From Candidatus Coxiella mudrowiae (lineage in GTDB: Bacteria > Pseudomonadota > Gammaproteobacteria > Coxiellales > Coxiellaceae), in the NCBI GenBank assembly GCA_001077715.1, contig CP011126.1:1116001-1180000 (forward strand): DNA of 64,000 nt, given 5' to 3'. Below are positions 9,615 through 17,380 of the stretch, in pieces. A program made the translations under genes and the position numbers. The notes under the pieces are model-generated. The model was not told the DNA's origin and made no database searches. It saw only the letters and a list, made by a program, of their open reading frames with translations. Position 1 is the stretch's first letter. Every line of letters starts with the position of its first letter.

Positions 9615-10139
9615 ATGGCAAAAAAATCAATAGACTCAGAAGAAATTGATTTATTTTGCAAAAGCGTCAAGGAAGTCCAGCCACTCAAACATGATAAACA
9701 CTGGCTCAGACCAAAGAAAAAAACTTCCATCTCACTCTCACAAAAAAAAATTGCTCCCGCCTCGAGTTGGCAAACGTATCTTGATTCAAATGATTGGCTT
9801 GATGCAGAAGATCCGATACACTTTGCCAAAATTGGTTTACAGCATAAATTGATCCATCGTTTAAAGCGAGGGCATGTGCCGATTGAAGCTAATATTAATT
9901 TACATCGACAAACAATCGATGAAAGCGTGAGAACAATCACACATTTTATTAATGACTGCTTAGCAAAAAACAAAAGATGGATATGCATCATTCATGGTAA
10001 AGGTCACTTATCCAATGACAAACCCATCTTAAAAAATTTTCTAAATAATTGGTTACGCGATAATCCAAATATTCTCGCTTTTCATTCAGCTCCACCCCAT
10101 CAAGGTGGTACAGGCGCATTGATTGTTTTACTTAAGTAA
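9615..10139 (+). CDS. Smr-domain protein, SmrB-like putative ribosome-rescue endonuclease
   Basis: A 174-residue protein with a basic N-terminal half and a C-terminal Smr domain (about 95-174). Visible motifs are INLHRQT (position of the LDLHG motif), CIIHGKGHLSNDKPILKNFL (HGxG motif) and AFHSAPPHQGGTGALIVLL. This layout matches E. coli SmrB, an endonuclease that cleaves mRNA between collided ribosomes. The usual LDLHGLT is altered to NLHRQT, losing the glycine after the histidine. The gene diverges from aroC. The last codon is followed directly by the uridine kinase remnant, so the two were probably co-transcribed. Function is assigned by family only. Confidence 0.82.
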   Translation: MAKKSIDSEEIDLFCKSVKEVQPLKHDKHWLRPKKKTSISLSQKKIAPASSWQTYLDSNDWLDAEDPIHFAKIGLQHKLIHRLKRGHVPIEANINLHRQTIDESVRTITHFINDCLAKNKRWICIIHGKGHLSNDKPILKNFLNNWLRDNPNILAFHSAPPHQGGTGALIVLLK

Positions 10140-10149
10140 TGGAGAAATC

Positions 10150-10794
10150 ATGAAAAATAATGTCATGATAATTGGTATTTCAGGCCCTTTCGCTTCAGGT
10201 AAAAGTTTACTCGCTAATAATACTATCGTTAATGAATTAGGCTCTGATAAAGTAGTAGTAATCTTCGAGGATTCTTAATTATAAAGATCTTAGCAATATG
10301 CCCTTTGAAGAAGGTGCAAAAATTAATTGTGACTACCCAGATTCATTGGATCATGAACTTCTCTATCAACATCTTTTACAATTACAAAAAAGCCACGCCT
10401 TCTAAATACCCTGTTACGATTACAACAAGCATTTACGACTAAAGGAAACTAAAACAATCAGTCAACACCACATTATTCTGCTAGAAGGAATTTTATTATT
10501 CATTGAACCTAAGTTACGAGAAATTATGGACATTCGGATTTTTATGCATACACTTTTAGACATCTGCCTATTGCGACGCCTACAGCGAGATATCGTCGAG
10601 CGAGGTCCTCTCTAGAAAGTATTATTACTCAATACCAACAAGAAACTATTCGTCTTATGTATCTTCAGTTTATAGAGCCCTCTTCTAAGCGTTATACGGA
10701 GATCATTGTTCCTCGATGAGGTGGAAATCGAATTGCGATTGAAATAATTTAAGCCAAAATGCGAGAACTGCTCGCCAACAAGAAAATAGCGTAA
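10150..10794 (+). pseudogene. udk: Uridine kinase remnant
   Basis: From ATG 10150, with GGAGA upstream, the frame reads MKNNVMIIGISGPFASGKSL, a P-loop resembling GGSGSGKT, then NTIVNELGSDKVVVIFEDS and a stop. Homology continues in shifted frames: INCDYPDSLDHELLYQHLLQ, then KHLRLKETKTISQHHIILLE, then LRRLQRDIVERG, then QYQQETIRLMYLQFIEPSSK and KMRELL, ending at TAA 10792. Uridine kinase phosphorylates uridine and cytidine for pyrimidine salvage. At least four frame changes or stops make it non-functional. Confidence 0.9.
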
Positions 10795-10960
10795 TTTTTT
10801 AAAAAACAATAAATTAGACAGCTTATTGCCTCTGGCTAAAATTACGCTATCTAAATACACTATAATTAATTTATTAATTTAATATATGAGCACAAGTGAA
10901 GCAAATAAGGTTGTTATGCCATAAAACTTTAAAATATTTTTTAGATAAGAATAAGGTAAA
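10795..10960. other. Short intergenic region with 13-bp inverted repeat
   Basis: Holds an inverted repeat, atagcgtaatttt (10786-10798) and aaaattacgctat (10838-10850), separated by 39 bases just at the end of the udk remnant. It could be a weak terminator structure. No gene is seen. Confidence 0.35.
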
Positions 10961-11399
10961 ATATGTAACGATTAACTACTTGCCTGATTAATACCATACA
11001 GGAAATTGCAGAAATTTCCCATGTATCAGCCAAAAAGCTAGCAAAACCTTGTTATGGTTAAAATTAACAATAAATTGGCTATGGTCGTTACCGGGGCAAT
11101 ACCAAAATCGATTTCGAAAAATTAAAAAAAGCCATGGACGCTAAGAAAGTTGAGCTTGCGAGTGAATATGAATTTCAAGAACAATTTCCTGGCTGCAAAT
11201 TGGGAGCTAATGCCACCTTTCGGCAATTTATTTGATATGGGATGTATATGTTTCAGACGAACTATATAAAGATGAGAAGGAAATCGTTTTTAATCCAAGA
11301 ACACACTCTCAATTAGTTAAGCTAGTTTGGGAAGATTATGAAAAATTAGTGAATCCCAAAATCATTTCTTTACGATTAAGTTACTATTTTATTGACTAA
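10960..11399 (+). pseudogene. YbaK/ProX-type aminoacyl-tRNA deacylase remnant
   Basis: The + strand shows broken homology to the YbaK/EbsC domain, whose members hydrolyse mischarged tRNAs such as Cys-tRNA-Pro or Ala-tRNA-Pro. Readable pieces are QEIAEISHVSAKKLAK, then VMVKINNKLAMVV, then after a shift NTKIDFEKLKKAMDAKKVEL with ASEYEFQEQFPGCKLGA, then FGNLFDM, VSDELYKDE, HSQLVKLVWEDYEKLVNPKI. The 3' end overlaps the end of convergent sdhE by about 24 bases. Several frame changes make it inactive. Confidence 0.8.
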
Positions 11400-11615
11400 A
11401 CTTTGAAATTGAGGACTGGAAGGAATTTCGTGGCCAAGTAACCAATCGTAAAGCAAAGGATCTGGTTCATCGAGGAGACGGTTAAATATTTTTTTTTCCT
11501 CGGCCGTCAAAATTTGAAATTGATTTTTATAGAATCGCTCCAAAAGGATATCCAATTCCAGCATTCCACGACGGCATTTCCATTTAATTTTTCTCGCTTC
11601 CAAAAGTTCATCCAT
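11376..11615 (-). CDS. sdhE: Succinate dehydrogenase assembly factor SdhE (FAD assembly factor)
   Basis: SdhE/SDHAF2 helps attach FAD covalently to SdhA, the flavoprotein subunit of succinate dehydrogenase. The 79-residue product has the family signature RRGMLELDILLERF near residues 15-28 and a C-terminal EPDPLLYDWLLGHE helix. The size is normal (80-95). The start at ATG 11615 is one base after the alr stop, so it is translationally linked to alr at the end of the rpsF-dnaB-alr block. Confidence 0.92.
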   Translation of the reverse strand: MDELLEARKIKWKCRRGMLELDILLERFYKNQFQILTAEEKKIFNRLLDEPDPLLYDWLLGHEIPSSPQFQSLVNKIVT

Positions 11616-11616
11616 T

Positions 11617-12690
11617 TTATTTTTCTCTAAATTGAACGCGTTGAGTTATTTTGCACAATAATTCGTAGCTAATAGTACCAGCCTGTTCAGCTATTTGTTC
11701 GACAGGCAAGCCATTCCCCCACAAAACTACCTCATCACCAATTTTAACCTCTGACTCGTGACGCAAATCAATGGCGATCATGTCCATAGATACCCGACCA
11801 ATTAACGGACATATTTTTCCATGCAATAATGTTGGCGTGCCACAGGGAGCATGGCGTGGGTATCCGTCACCATAACCAATACCAACAATACCAATAGATG
11901 TATTTTCGGAGGAACGCCATGTACATCCATAACCCACAACTTCTCCTGCACGACAATTTTTAATTGCTATTATCCTCGCAGATAAAGTCATTACTGGTTT
12001 TAAATTTCGTTTCACGCCGGTCTCCCAAGAAAAAGGCGACACGCCATACAACATAATGCCAGGGCGGATCCAATCTAAAAAAGCAGTGGAATAGCTTAAT
12101 ACGCCTGCTGAATTTACAACACTTTTAGGGACGTCTCTATCTTTAACAATTTCCCTAAATTGATTAATTTGCCATTCAGTAAACGACCGATCTTTATTAT
12201 CAGCATCAGCTAAATGGGTCATTAAGCCAATTGGTTTTTGTACCGACGGACAAGCAGACAAACGGTCATAAGCAGAAGCCACCTTTTCCAGGGGAAAACC
12301 CAATCGATGCATTCCTGTATCGATCTTCAACCAAACTTGTAAAGGGGAAGAAACTTTATTTTTTTCTAAAAGATTCAATTGATGGGAATGGTAAATTACT
12401 GCTACTAAATTATAGTGAATAAATTTTTTTAACTCTTTTTCATCAATAAAGCCCCGCATAACCACAATTGGCGTTACAATCCTGTTTTCCCGTAAAATTA
12501 ACGCCTCATCAATACACGCCACGCCAAATGCATTCACCAGGAGAAGCGTTTTAGCAACCCGCACCAATCCGTGGCCATAACCATTGCTTTTAATCATAGC
12601 TAAAACAAAAGATTGGGGAGCAATTTCTTTTATCCGAGAAAGATTATGTTTGAGCGCTTGTAAATCAATAGTAGCAACTGCTTGATTCAC
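11617..12690 (-). CDS. alr: Alanine racemase
   Basis: PLP enzyme interconverting L- and D-alanine for peptidoglycan. It has 357 residues, with PLP lysine Lys34 in AMIKSNGYGHG (usual motif KANAYGHG), WLKIDTGMHRLG near 120-131, and catalytic tyrosine Tyr254 in VVGYGCTWRS. The C-terminal barrel is complete, with GRVSMDMIAIDL. The ATG overlaps the dnaB stop by 4 bases (ATGA), showing translational coupling. Its position after dnaB matches the dnaB-alr order of many gammaproteobacteria. Confidence 0.96.
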   Translation of the reverse strand: MNQAVATIDLQALKHNLSRIKEIAPQSFVLAMIKSNGYGHGLVRVAKTLLLVNAFGVACIDEALILRENRIVTPIVVMRGFIDEKELKKFIHYNLVAVIYHSHQLNLLEKNKVSSPLQVWLKIDTGMHRLGFPLEKVASAYDRLSACPSVQKPIGLMTHLADADNKDRSFTEWQINQFREIVKDRDVPKSVVNSAGVLSYSTAFLDWIRPGIMLYGVSPFSWETGVKRNLKPVMTLSARIIAIKNCRAGEVVGYGCTWRSSENTSIGIVGIGYGDGYPRHAPCGTPTLLHGKICPLIGRVSMDMIAIDLRHESEVKIGDEVVLWGNGLPVEQIAEQAGTISYELLCKITQRVQFREK

Positions 12691-14075
12691 GCTCGCGCTC
12701 CAAAAGGTAATCGCTGTGGCACACTTTCATGAGAAAAATTATCAAAGCGAGTATATTGCCCCCGAAACGTCAGTATCACCTTCCCAATGGGGCCATTCCG
12801 GTACTTTGCAATAATAATCTCTGCTTTACCCTTATCGGGAGAGTCTTCATGATAAACCTCATCACGATAAATAAAAGCAATGAGATCAGCGTCTTGTTCA
12901 ATTGCACCTGATTCACGTAAATCCGACATCACTGGACGTTTATCGGTGCGAGTTTCTAAACTACGGTTAAGCTGAGATAAAGCGATAATAGGAATATTTA
13001 ATTCTTTTGCTAGCGCTTTTAAAGAGCGGGAAATTTCAGATATTTCTATACTGCGGTTTTCACGATTGTTGGGGACATGCATCAATTGAAGATAATCCAC
13101 AGCAATTAAACCAAGCCCCCCATGCTCGCGGGCTAAACGTCTTGCCTGTGATCGAATCTCCCCAGGACTTAAAGCAGGGGTATCATCGATAAATAATTTG
13201 GTTTCCGAAAGCATTTCAATGGCATGAGTAATTCGAGGCCAATCATCGTCTTTGAGCTGGCCCGTGCGCACTTTATGCTGATCGATACTTCCTAGAGACG
13301 AAATCATTCGCATAACCAGTGCTTCAGCGGGCATCTCCATACTGAAAATCAGAACCGGAACATTTCCCTTTATGGCCGCATGTTCAGCAATATTCATCGC
13401 TAATATGGTTTTTCCCATAGAGGGGCGGCCTGCGATCACAACTAAATCGGCGGGTTGTAAGCCCGAAGTTAATCGATCTAAGTCGGTAAAACCTGATGAA
13501 AGGCCTGTGAGTGCTTTATCGGAATGATAGAGCATATCAATGCGATCCATGGCCTTGGCCAACAAGGTGGTTATTGCCACAGGTCCAGATCCCCAAGAAC
13601 GACTTTCAGCAATATTAAAAACCCTTTGTTCTGCCTTATCGAGTAATTCTTTAATGTCACGGCCATCGGGGTTAAAACCATCCTGCGCAATATCCGTTCC
13701 AGCTTCAATTAATTGCCGTAAAATGGCCCGTTCCCGGACGATATCTGCATAAGCGACAATATTCGCAGCGCTAGGTGTATTTTTAGCTAATTCATAGAGA
13801 TAAGCTTCTCCAGGCGCATTTAATCGATCCTTCACTTTTAGTGCTTCTGATACAGTCAATACATCCAAAGGTTTATGTTGATCGATCAAGTGTGTCATCG
13901 CTTCGAAAATTGCCTGATGATCGGATCGGTAAAAATCTTTGGCACTTATTCGGTCAGTAATGCGATCCCACGCACGATTATCCAACATTAAGGCACCGAG
14001 TACAGATTGTTCCGCCTCTTGAGAATGAGGCGGAATTTTAGGAGGTAAATCTTTAGGTTTCTGATGTGGTGGCAT
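12687..14075 (-). CDS. dnaB: Replicative DNA helicase DnaB
   Basis: Hexameric helicase that unwinds DNA at the replication fork and recruits primase. It has 462 residues. The N-terminal domain (EAEQSVLGALMLDNRAWD, about 20-120) is followed by a linker and the RecA-like domain with Walker A GRPSMGKT at 216-223, Walker B LIAVDYLQLM, and the DnaB motifs LSQLNRSLETRTDKRPVMSD and ESGAIEQDADLIAFIYRDE. No intein or insertion. It is separated from upstream rplI by a decayed outer-membrane protein gene. Confidence 0.97.
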   Translation of the reverse strand: MPPHQKPKDLPPKIPPHSQEAEQSVLGALMLDNRAWDRITDRISAKDFYRSDHQAIFEAMTHLIDQHKPLDVLTVSEALKVKDRLNAPGEAYLYELAKNTPSAANIVAYADIVRERAILRQLIEAGTDIAQDGFNPDGRDIKELLDKAEQRVFNIAESRSWGSGPVAITTLLAKAMDRIDMLYHSDKALTGLSSGFTDLDRLTSGLQPADLVVIAGRPSMGKTILAMNIAEHAAIKGNVPVLIFSMEMPAEALVMRMISSLGSIDQHKVRTGQLKDDDWPRITHAIEMLSETKLFIDDTPALSPGEIRSQARRLAREHGGLGLIAVDYLQLMHVPNNRENRSIEISEISRSLKALAKELNIPIIALSQLNRSLETRTDKRPVMSDLRESGAIEQDADLIAFIYRDEVYHEDSPDKGKAEIIIAKYRNGPIGKVILTFRGQYTRFDNFSHESVPQRLPFGARA

Positions 14076-14340
14076 GGACGCTAGTGTAGCATTCCCACTC
14101 TCTTTCCTGCAAAAGTTACTGGTCCACTAGGAAATACAATTGGATTGGGATTAAAAGCATGAATTAAATAATCAAGCTTTTAGGCATTACAGAAGAAGAG
14201 AATTAACTCACACGAGTGAAACGAGGCCAGGTTTTTCGAAAATGAAAATAATTAAGTCGCTATAAGTCTCATTCCATCACAAAAAAGCACCGCTTTTACA
14301 TCCAGTGGTGGACAGTAAAACGTGTTAAAAGTGTGTGAGA
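14076..14340. other. Non-coding stretch upstream of dnaB
   Basis: About 265 bases with no frame I recognise. It probably contains the lost 3' portion of the outer-membrane protein remnant and the dnaB leader. Confidence 0.4.
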
Positions 14341-14700
14341 ATAAATTTTTTTCTTACCGACAATTTTTGCGATGTCGCTTGTTAGTTTAAGGATGGAATT
14401 TAAACTCGTGGACCCATAATGAGTAAAGCGGTATTCTAACTCTAGCTCATCGACTTTGTAGTTCGAAATCCGATCCCCACACTCCCCGGTACAAGCAAAT
14501 TGGGTCGTGATATTAGCTGATACATTGTAACCATTGGCGCTGCCGTTGTATCAGGATTACCCGAGACTTCCGTATATTGCAAGGCCCGATTCTATTAAGA
14601 AAATCCTACGCCGCCAATTAAATAAGGTGATAATACACCTCATAACCGTAATTGGGATAGGGCAAAAAAATGGGAACACTGCTTAAAGTAAAAGAGATGA
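14340..14700 (-). pseudogene. Outer-membrane beta-barrel protein remnant
   Basis: Between rplI and dnaB the minus strand carries a broken frame reading LSPYLIGGVGFS, two adjacent stops, then NRALQYTEVSGNPDTTAAP, and after a frame change GYNVSANITTQFACTGECGD, then DELELEYRFTHYGSTSLNSI. Alternating hydrophobic/polar strands, Gly/Asn turns and SPYLIGGVGF resemble the small opacity-type surface barrels of Proteobacteria. The N- and C-termini are not recoverable. The call is from pattern, not from an identified family member. Confidence 0.5.
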
Positions 14701-14712
14701 TACTCCTTTTAA

Positions 14713-15165
14713 TTATTCAGAAAGTACTTTAATTTTTACCGTAATAGCAACGTCGGTATGAAGATGAACTGGAATTTCATATTCACCAATTTGTCGAATA
14801 GGACCTTCAGGTAAGCTTACTTCGCGTTTTTCGACAACGACACCCTCACTGGAAATTGCTTCAGCAATTTCACGGGATCCCACTGACCCAAAAAGCTTAC
14901 CCTCATCACTCGCCTTTGCTGAAATATGAAAGCTTTTTCCTTCCAATTTTTTCGCCCGTACTTTTGCTTTCTCTAATTGTTCTTCTGCTAACTTCTCTAA
15001 TTTTGCACGCCGTTTTTCAAATTCCGAAATATGTTCTGCTGTGGCAGGAACAGCCTTTCCATACGGCAATAAAAAATTACGAGCATAACCAAGCTTTACG
15101 AGTACTTGATCCCCAATGTTGCCCAAATTGGCCACTTTTTCCTGTAAAATAACTCTCATATTCAT
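14713..15165 (-). CDS. rplI: 50S ribosomal protein L9
   Basis: Binds 23S rRNA with its N-terminal domain, with a long connecting helix and a C-terminal domain reaching toward neighbouring ribosomes. It has 150 residues, with the family start MRVILQEKVANLGNIGDQVL and GYARNFLLPYGKAVPAT, a charged helix (about 45-77) and the C-terminal domain. Two in-frame ATGs (15165 and 15159) are possible. AGAGGA lies 8 bases before the first, which favours 15165, while family alignment favours the second. Confidence 0.97.
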   Translation of the reverse strand: MNMRVILQEKVANLGNIGDQVLVKLGYARNFLLPYGKAVPATAEHISEFEKRRAKLEKLAEEQLEKAKVRAKKLEGKSFHISAKASDEGKLFGSVGSREIAEAISSEGVVVEKREVSLPEGPIRQIGEYEIPVHLHTDVAITVKIKVLSE

Positions 15166-15179
15166 AATTTAAATCCTCT

Positions 15180-16091
15180 TTAATTCTTTAGTAAAGTATA
15201 ATGCTTTCGAAAATCATAAAAACTATCGATAAGTCCCACGATGGCTAAAGCGATCACTGTAAAGAATGTTAATAACAATAAAGCGATGTAAACTATTACT
15301 ATTATTAAGGCCATTTCTCTTCGATTCATTACTAATCGATGAAGGATACTTAAGCCCCCCACCATAAATGGAAATAATAACATAGGGTAAATATCCACCA
15401 GCCAATTTGGCTGCCAAATTAAACCAATACTGGCAATGAGTAACAAGCCTGCACCCGCTTGACTGATACGGATTTTAGTAAATTCAAGCTGTAATCGTCC
15501 AGGAGAAAAGAGAACCGTTTGCCACCAACGGGCTAAAATCAGCAAAACAATCATCCCAAATAAAACAAAAAAAGCAAAGCCTCCTGTGGCAATAGCAGAA
15601 AGATGTTGGGCAAATTCTGCAGAGCAATCGGCGCTTAAATGGAAAGTTAAAGCCCAACCATTAGCCTGCAAATAATTGTGAATTAATCCTATCCATATTT
15701 GCCGAATATTCGGAAAAATAAGGTGCACCACAAAAACTGCCAAGACACCAATTACAGCAGCCGCTTCTAAAACCCATTGCCAAGAAACGGTGTGGCGTAG
15801 GATTAAAGCGAATATAAACACTAAACCACATTGGATAAGTAGTAAATCAAATTGATAAAAAAAGCCAAAATGACGGGTTACTACCAATGCAATTGCGGGC
15901 AAAAGAACAAAAGCTAAAACGGCCAACCCCGCCTTATAGCCTTTTTGGAGAGTAACTAATCCTAAAATTAAAGTGGCAACGAATCCTATAGGCAGAAGAA
16001 AAGCTAATAATGAAAAAGCCAGTGCAGCCATAGCTGCGCGAATGTTATCGGCCAATAAATATTTCCCCATGCTCTTCATTAAATTGCCCAA
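15180..16091 (-). CDS. DUF2232 (YybS-like) polytopic membrane protein
   Basis: A 303-residue very hydrophobic protein with about eight predicted transmembrane helices (for example AALAFSLLAFLLPIGFVATL near the N-terminus and IVIVYIALLLLTFFTVIALA near the C-terminus). Genes of this DUF2232 type commonly lie between rpsR and rplI, as here. Its biochemical role is not known to me. The first codon of the longest frame is TTG at 16091. An ATG 12 bases later (16079) is an alternative. The stop lies 14 bases before rplI. Intact retention in a shrinking genome suggests it matters. Confidence 0.78.
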   Translation of the reverse strand: MGNLMKSMGKYLLADNIRAAMAALAFSLLAFLLPIGFVATLILGLVTLQKGYKAGLAVLAFVLLPAIALVVTRHFGFFYQFDLLLIQCGLVFIFALILRHTVSWQWVLEAAAVIGVLAVFVVHLIFPNIRQIWIGLIHNYLQANGWALTFHLSADCSAEFAQHLSAIATGGFAFFVLFGMIVLLILARWWQTVLFSPGRLQLEFTKIRISQAGAGLLLIASIGLIWQPNWLVDIYPMLLFPFMVGGLSILHRLVMNRREMALIIVIVYIALLLLTFFTVIALAIVGLIDSFYDFRKHYTLLKN

Positions 16092-16143
16092 ATTATTGCT
16101 CTCACCTGCCTGCTAATCCACAAGGGAAGAGGCTGAATTTCTC

Positions 16144-16365
16144 TTATCGATGCGTATCGCAATATGGCAACAAAGCCAAATAACGAGCCAGCTTAATAGC
16201 ACGAGATAATTGGCGCTGATATTTAGCGCTTGTTCCGGTAATACGACTCGGAACCATCCGACCGGATTCCATAATATAATCTTTTAATGTGTCGATATCT
16301 TTGTAATCGATTTCTTGAATATTTTTTGCTTTAAAAGCACAGAATTTTTTGCGACGAAATGACAT
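16144..16365 (-). CDS. rpsR: 30S ribosomal protein S18
   Basis: Small-subunit protein that forms a heterodimer with S6. The frame can be extended upstream, but the start at ATG 16365 gives the canonical 73-residue product [20 protein letters not shown], and AGAGGAAA lies just upstream. The internal [20 protein letters not shown] matches the S18 core. It starts 10 bases after the rpsF stop. Confidence 0.96.
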   Translation of the reverse strand: MSFRRKKFCAFKAKNIQEIDYKDIDTLKDYIMESGRMVPSRITGTSAKYQRQLSRAIKLARYLALLPYCDTHR

Positions 16366-16375
16366 ATATTTCCTC

Positions 16376-16768
16376 TTAAGCTTCTTCGGATGTTTCAGCA
16401 GTCTCTTCAACGACAACTTTTAGTTTCTCTTTTCGAAACTTCCCTTTTTCAGTGCTTTGCATAATGGGTGAAGGCTCAGTAATAGCGTGATTACGCTTTA
16501 AAACTAAATTGCGAATTACCGCATCATTGTAACGAAAAGCATTTTCCAGCTCATCTAGAACAGCTTTATCGCACTCAATATTCATTAAAATATAATGAGC
16601 TTTATGTACTTTGTTGATAGAATAAGCTAATTGTTGACGTCCCCAGTCTTCTAAGCGATGGACCTTACCCCCACCTTCTTTAATCATTGCCTGATAGCGC
16701 TCAACCATGGCCGGCACCTGCGTGCTTTGGTCGGGATGGACTAGAATCATGATTTCATAATGTCGCAT
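16376..16768 (-). CDS. rpsF: 30S ribosomal protein S6
   Basis: A 130-residue product with the S6 fold: [20 protein letters not shown] start, [28 protein letters not shown] and [20 protein letters not shown], followed by an acidic tail ending TSEEA. S6 binds S18 in the 30S platform. First gene of the rpsF-rpsR-DUF2232-rplI group. The upstream region contains no clear consensus promoter that I can point to. Confidence 0.97.
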   Translation of the reverse strand: MRHYEIMILVHPDQSTQVPAMVERYQAMIKEGGGKVHRLEDWGRQQLAYSINKVHKAHYILMNIECDKAVLDELENAFRYNDAVIRNLVLKRNHAITEPSPIMQSTEKGKFRKEKLKVVVEETAETSEEA

Positions 16769-16999
16769 TAGCGATTTTCTCTCGGTTTAACTAACAGCCC
16801 CCTCCCCCGAGGTTTGAATCGGTGAAGCAAGGAGTAAAACGCGGTATTTTAACTAATCCCACAGAAGATATCAAATTCAATCCAAGGCGCCCGGAATTCC
16901 ACCTAAAGCTCTTGGCTTTGTGGGTTTTTGAGCCTAGAGTAGGAACCAACCTCTTAGAAATTCATGCTATGATTGGAACTATCATGAGGACAAAAAACT
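16769..16999. other. Divergent intergenic region between rpsF and the Mth938-like gene
   Basis: About 230 bases between divergent genes, so promoters for both should lie here. A 63-codon open frame at 16822-17013 has no recognisable similarity and overlaps the next gene out of frame. I regard it as chance. GAGGA upstream of ATG 17000 is a likely ribosome binding site. Confidence 0.5.
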
Positions 17000-17380
17000 A
17001 TGGTACTCACTGAAGACGCTGGTATTGGTAATTATCACATTCGAGCTTACGATGCCGAATCGGTTACGATTAACAAAACCCTCTATACGTCAAGCATGAT
17101 TGTTTCCCCCTATAAGCTTATTCCTAACTGGGAACCGAAATCTTTAGAGGACTTAAAACCAGAACATTTTCAAACTCTGTTATCTTTAAATCCCGAAGTG
17201 GTTATTTTTGGGACCGGAAAAAAATTTATTTTTCCGCCTAAAGAAAAGCTCATGCCGCTTCTCCAAAAACGAATTGGGATTGAATCCATGGATACAGGCG
17301 GCGCTTGTCGAACCTATGCAGCGCTAATGTCCGAAGGGCGGAAGATAGTAGCAGCATTAATCATAAATAATAATTCATGA
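17000..17380 (+). CDS. Mth938-like (DUF498/AAMDC) domain protein
   Basis: A 126-residue protein with the Mth938-like fold signature: an early IRAYDAESVTINKTLY beta segment, LNPEVVIFGTGKKFIFPPKE, and IGIESMDTGGACRTYAALMS. These proteins occur in bacteria, archaea and animals (AAMDC, NDUFAF3). Their bacterial role is not settled. The start is supported by GAGGA eight bases upstream. The stop overlaps the nadE start (ATGA), so the two are translationally coupled. Confidence 0.82.
   Translation: MVLTEDAGIGNYHIRAYDAESVTINKTLYTSSMIVSPYKLIPNWEPKSLEDLKPEHFQTLLSLNPEVVIFGTGKKFIFPPKEKLMPLLQKRIGIESMDTGGACRTYAALMSEGRKIVAALIINNNS

Noticed and set aside
10786-10850. 13-bp inverted repeat as a mobile-element end
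   Set aside because: No target-site duplication, no transposase remnant and no second copy were seen. A weak terminator or chance is simpler.
16822-17013. 63-codon open frame upstream of the Mth938-like gene
   Set aside because: It has no recognisable similarity, overlaps the start of a real gene out of frame, and its residue use looks random.
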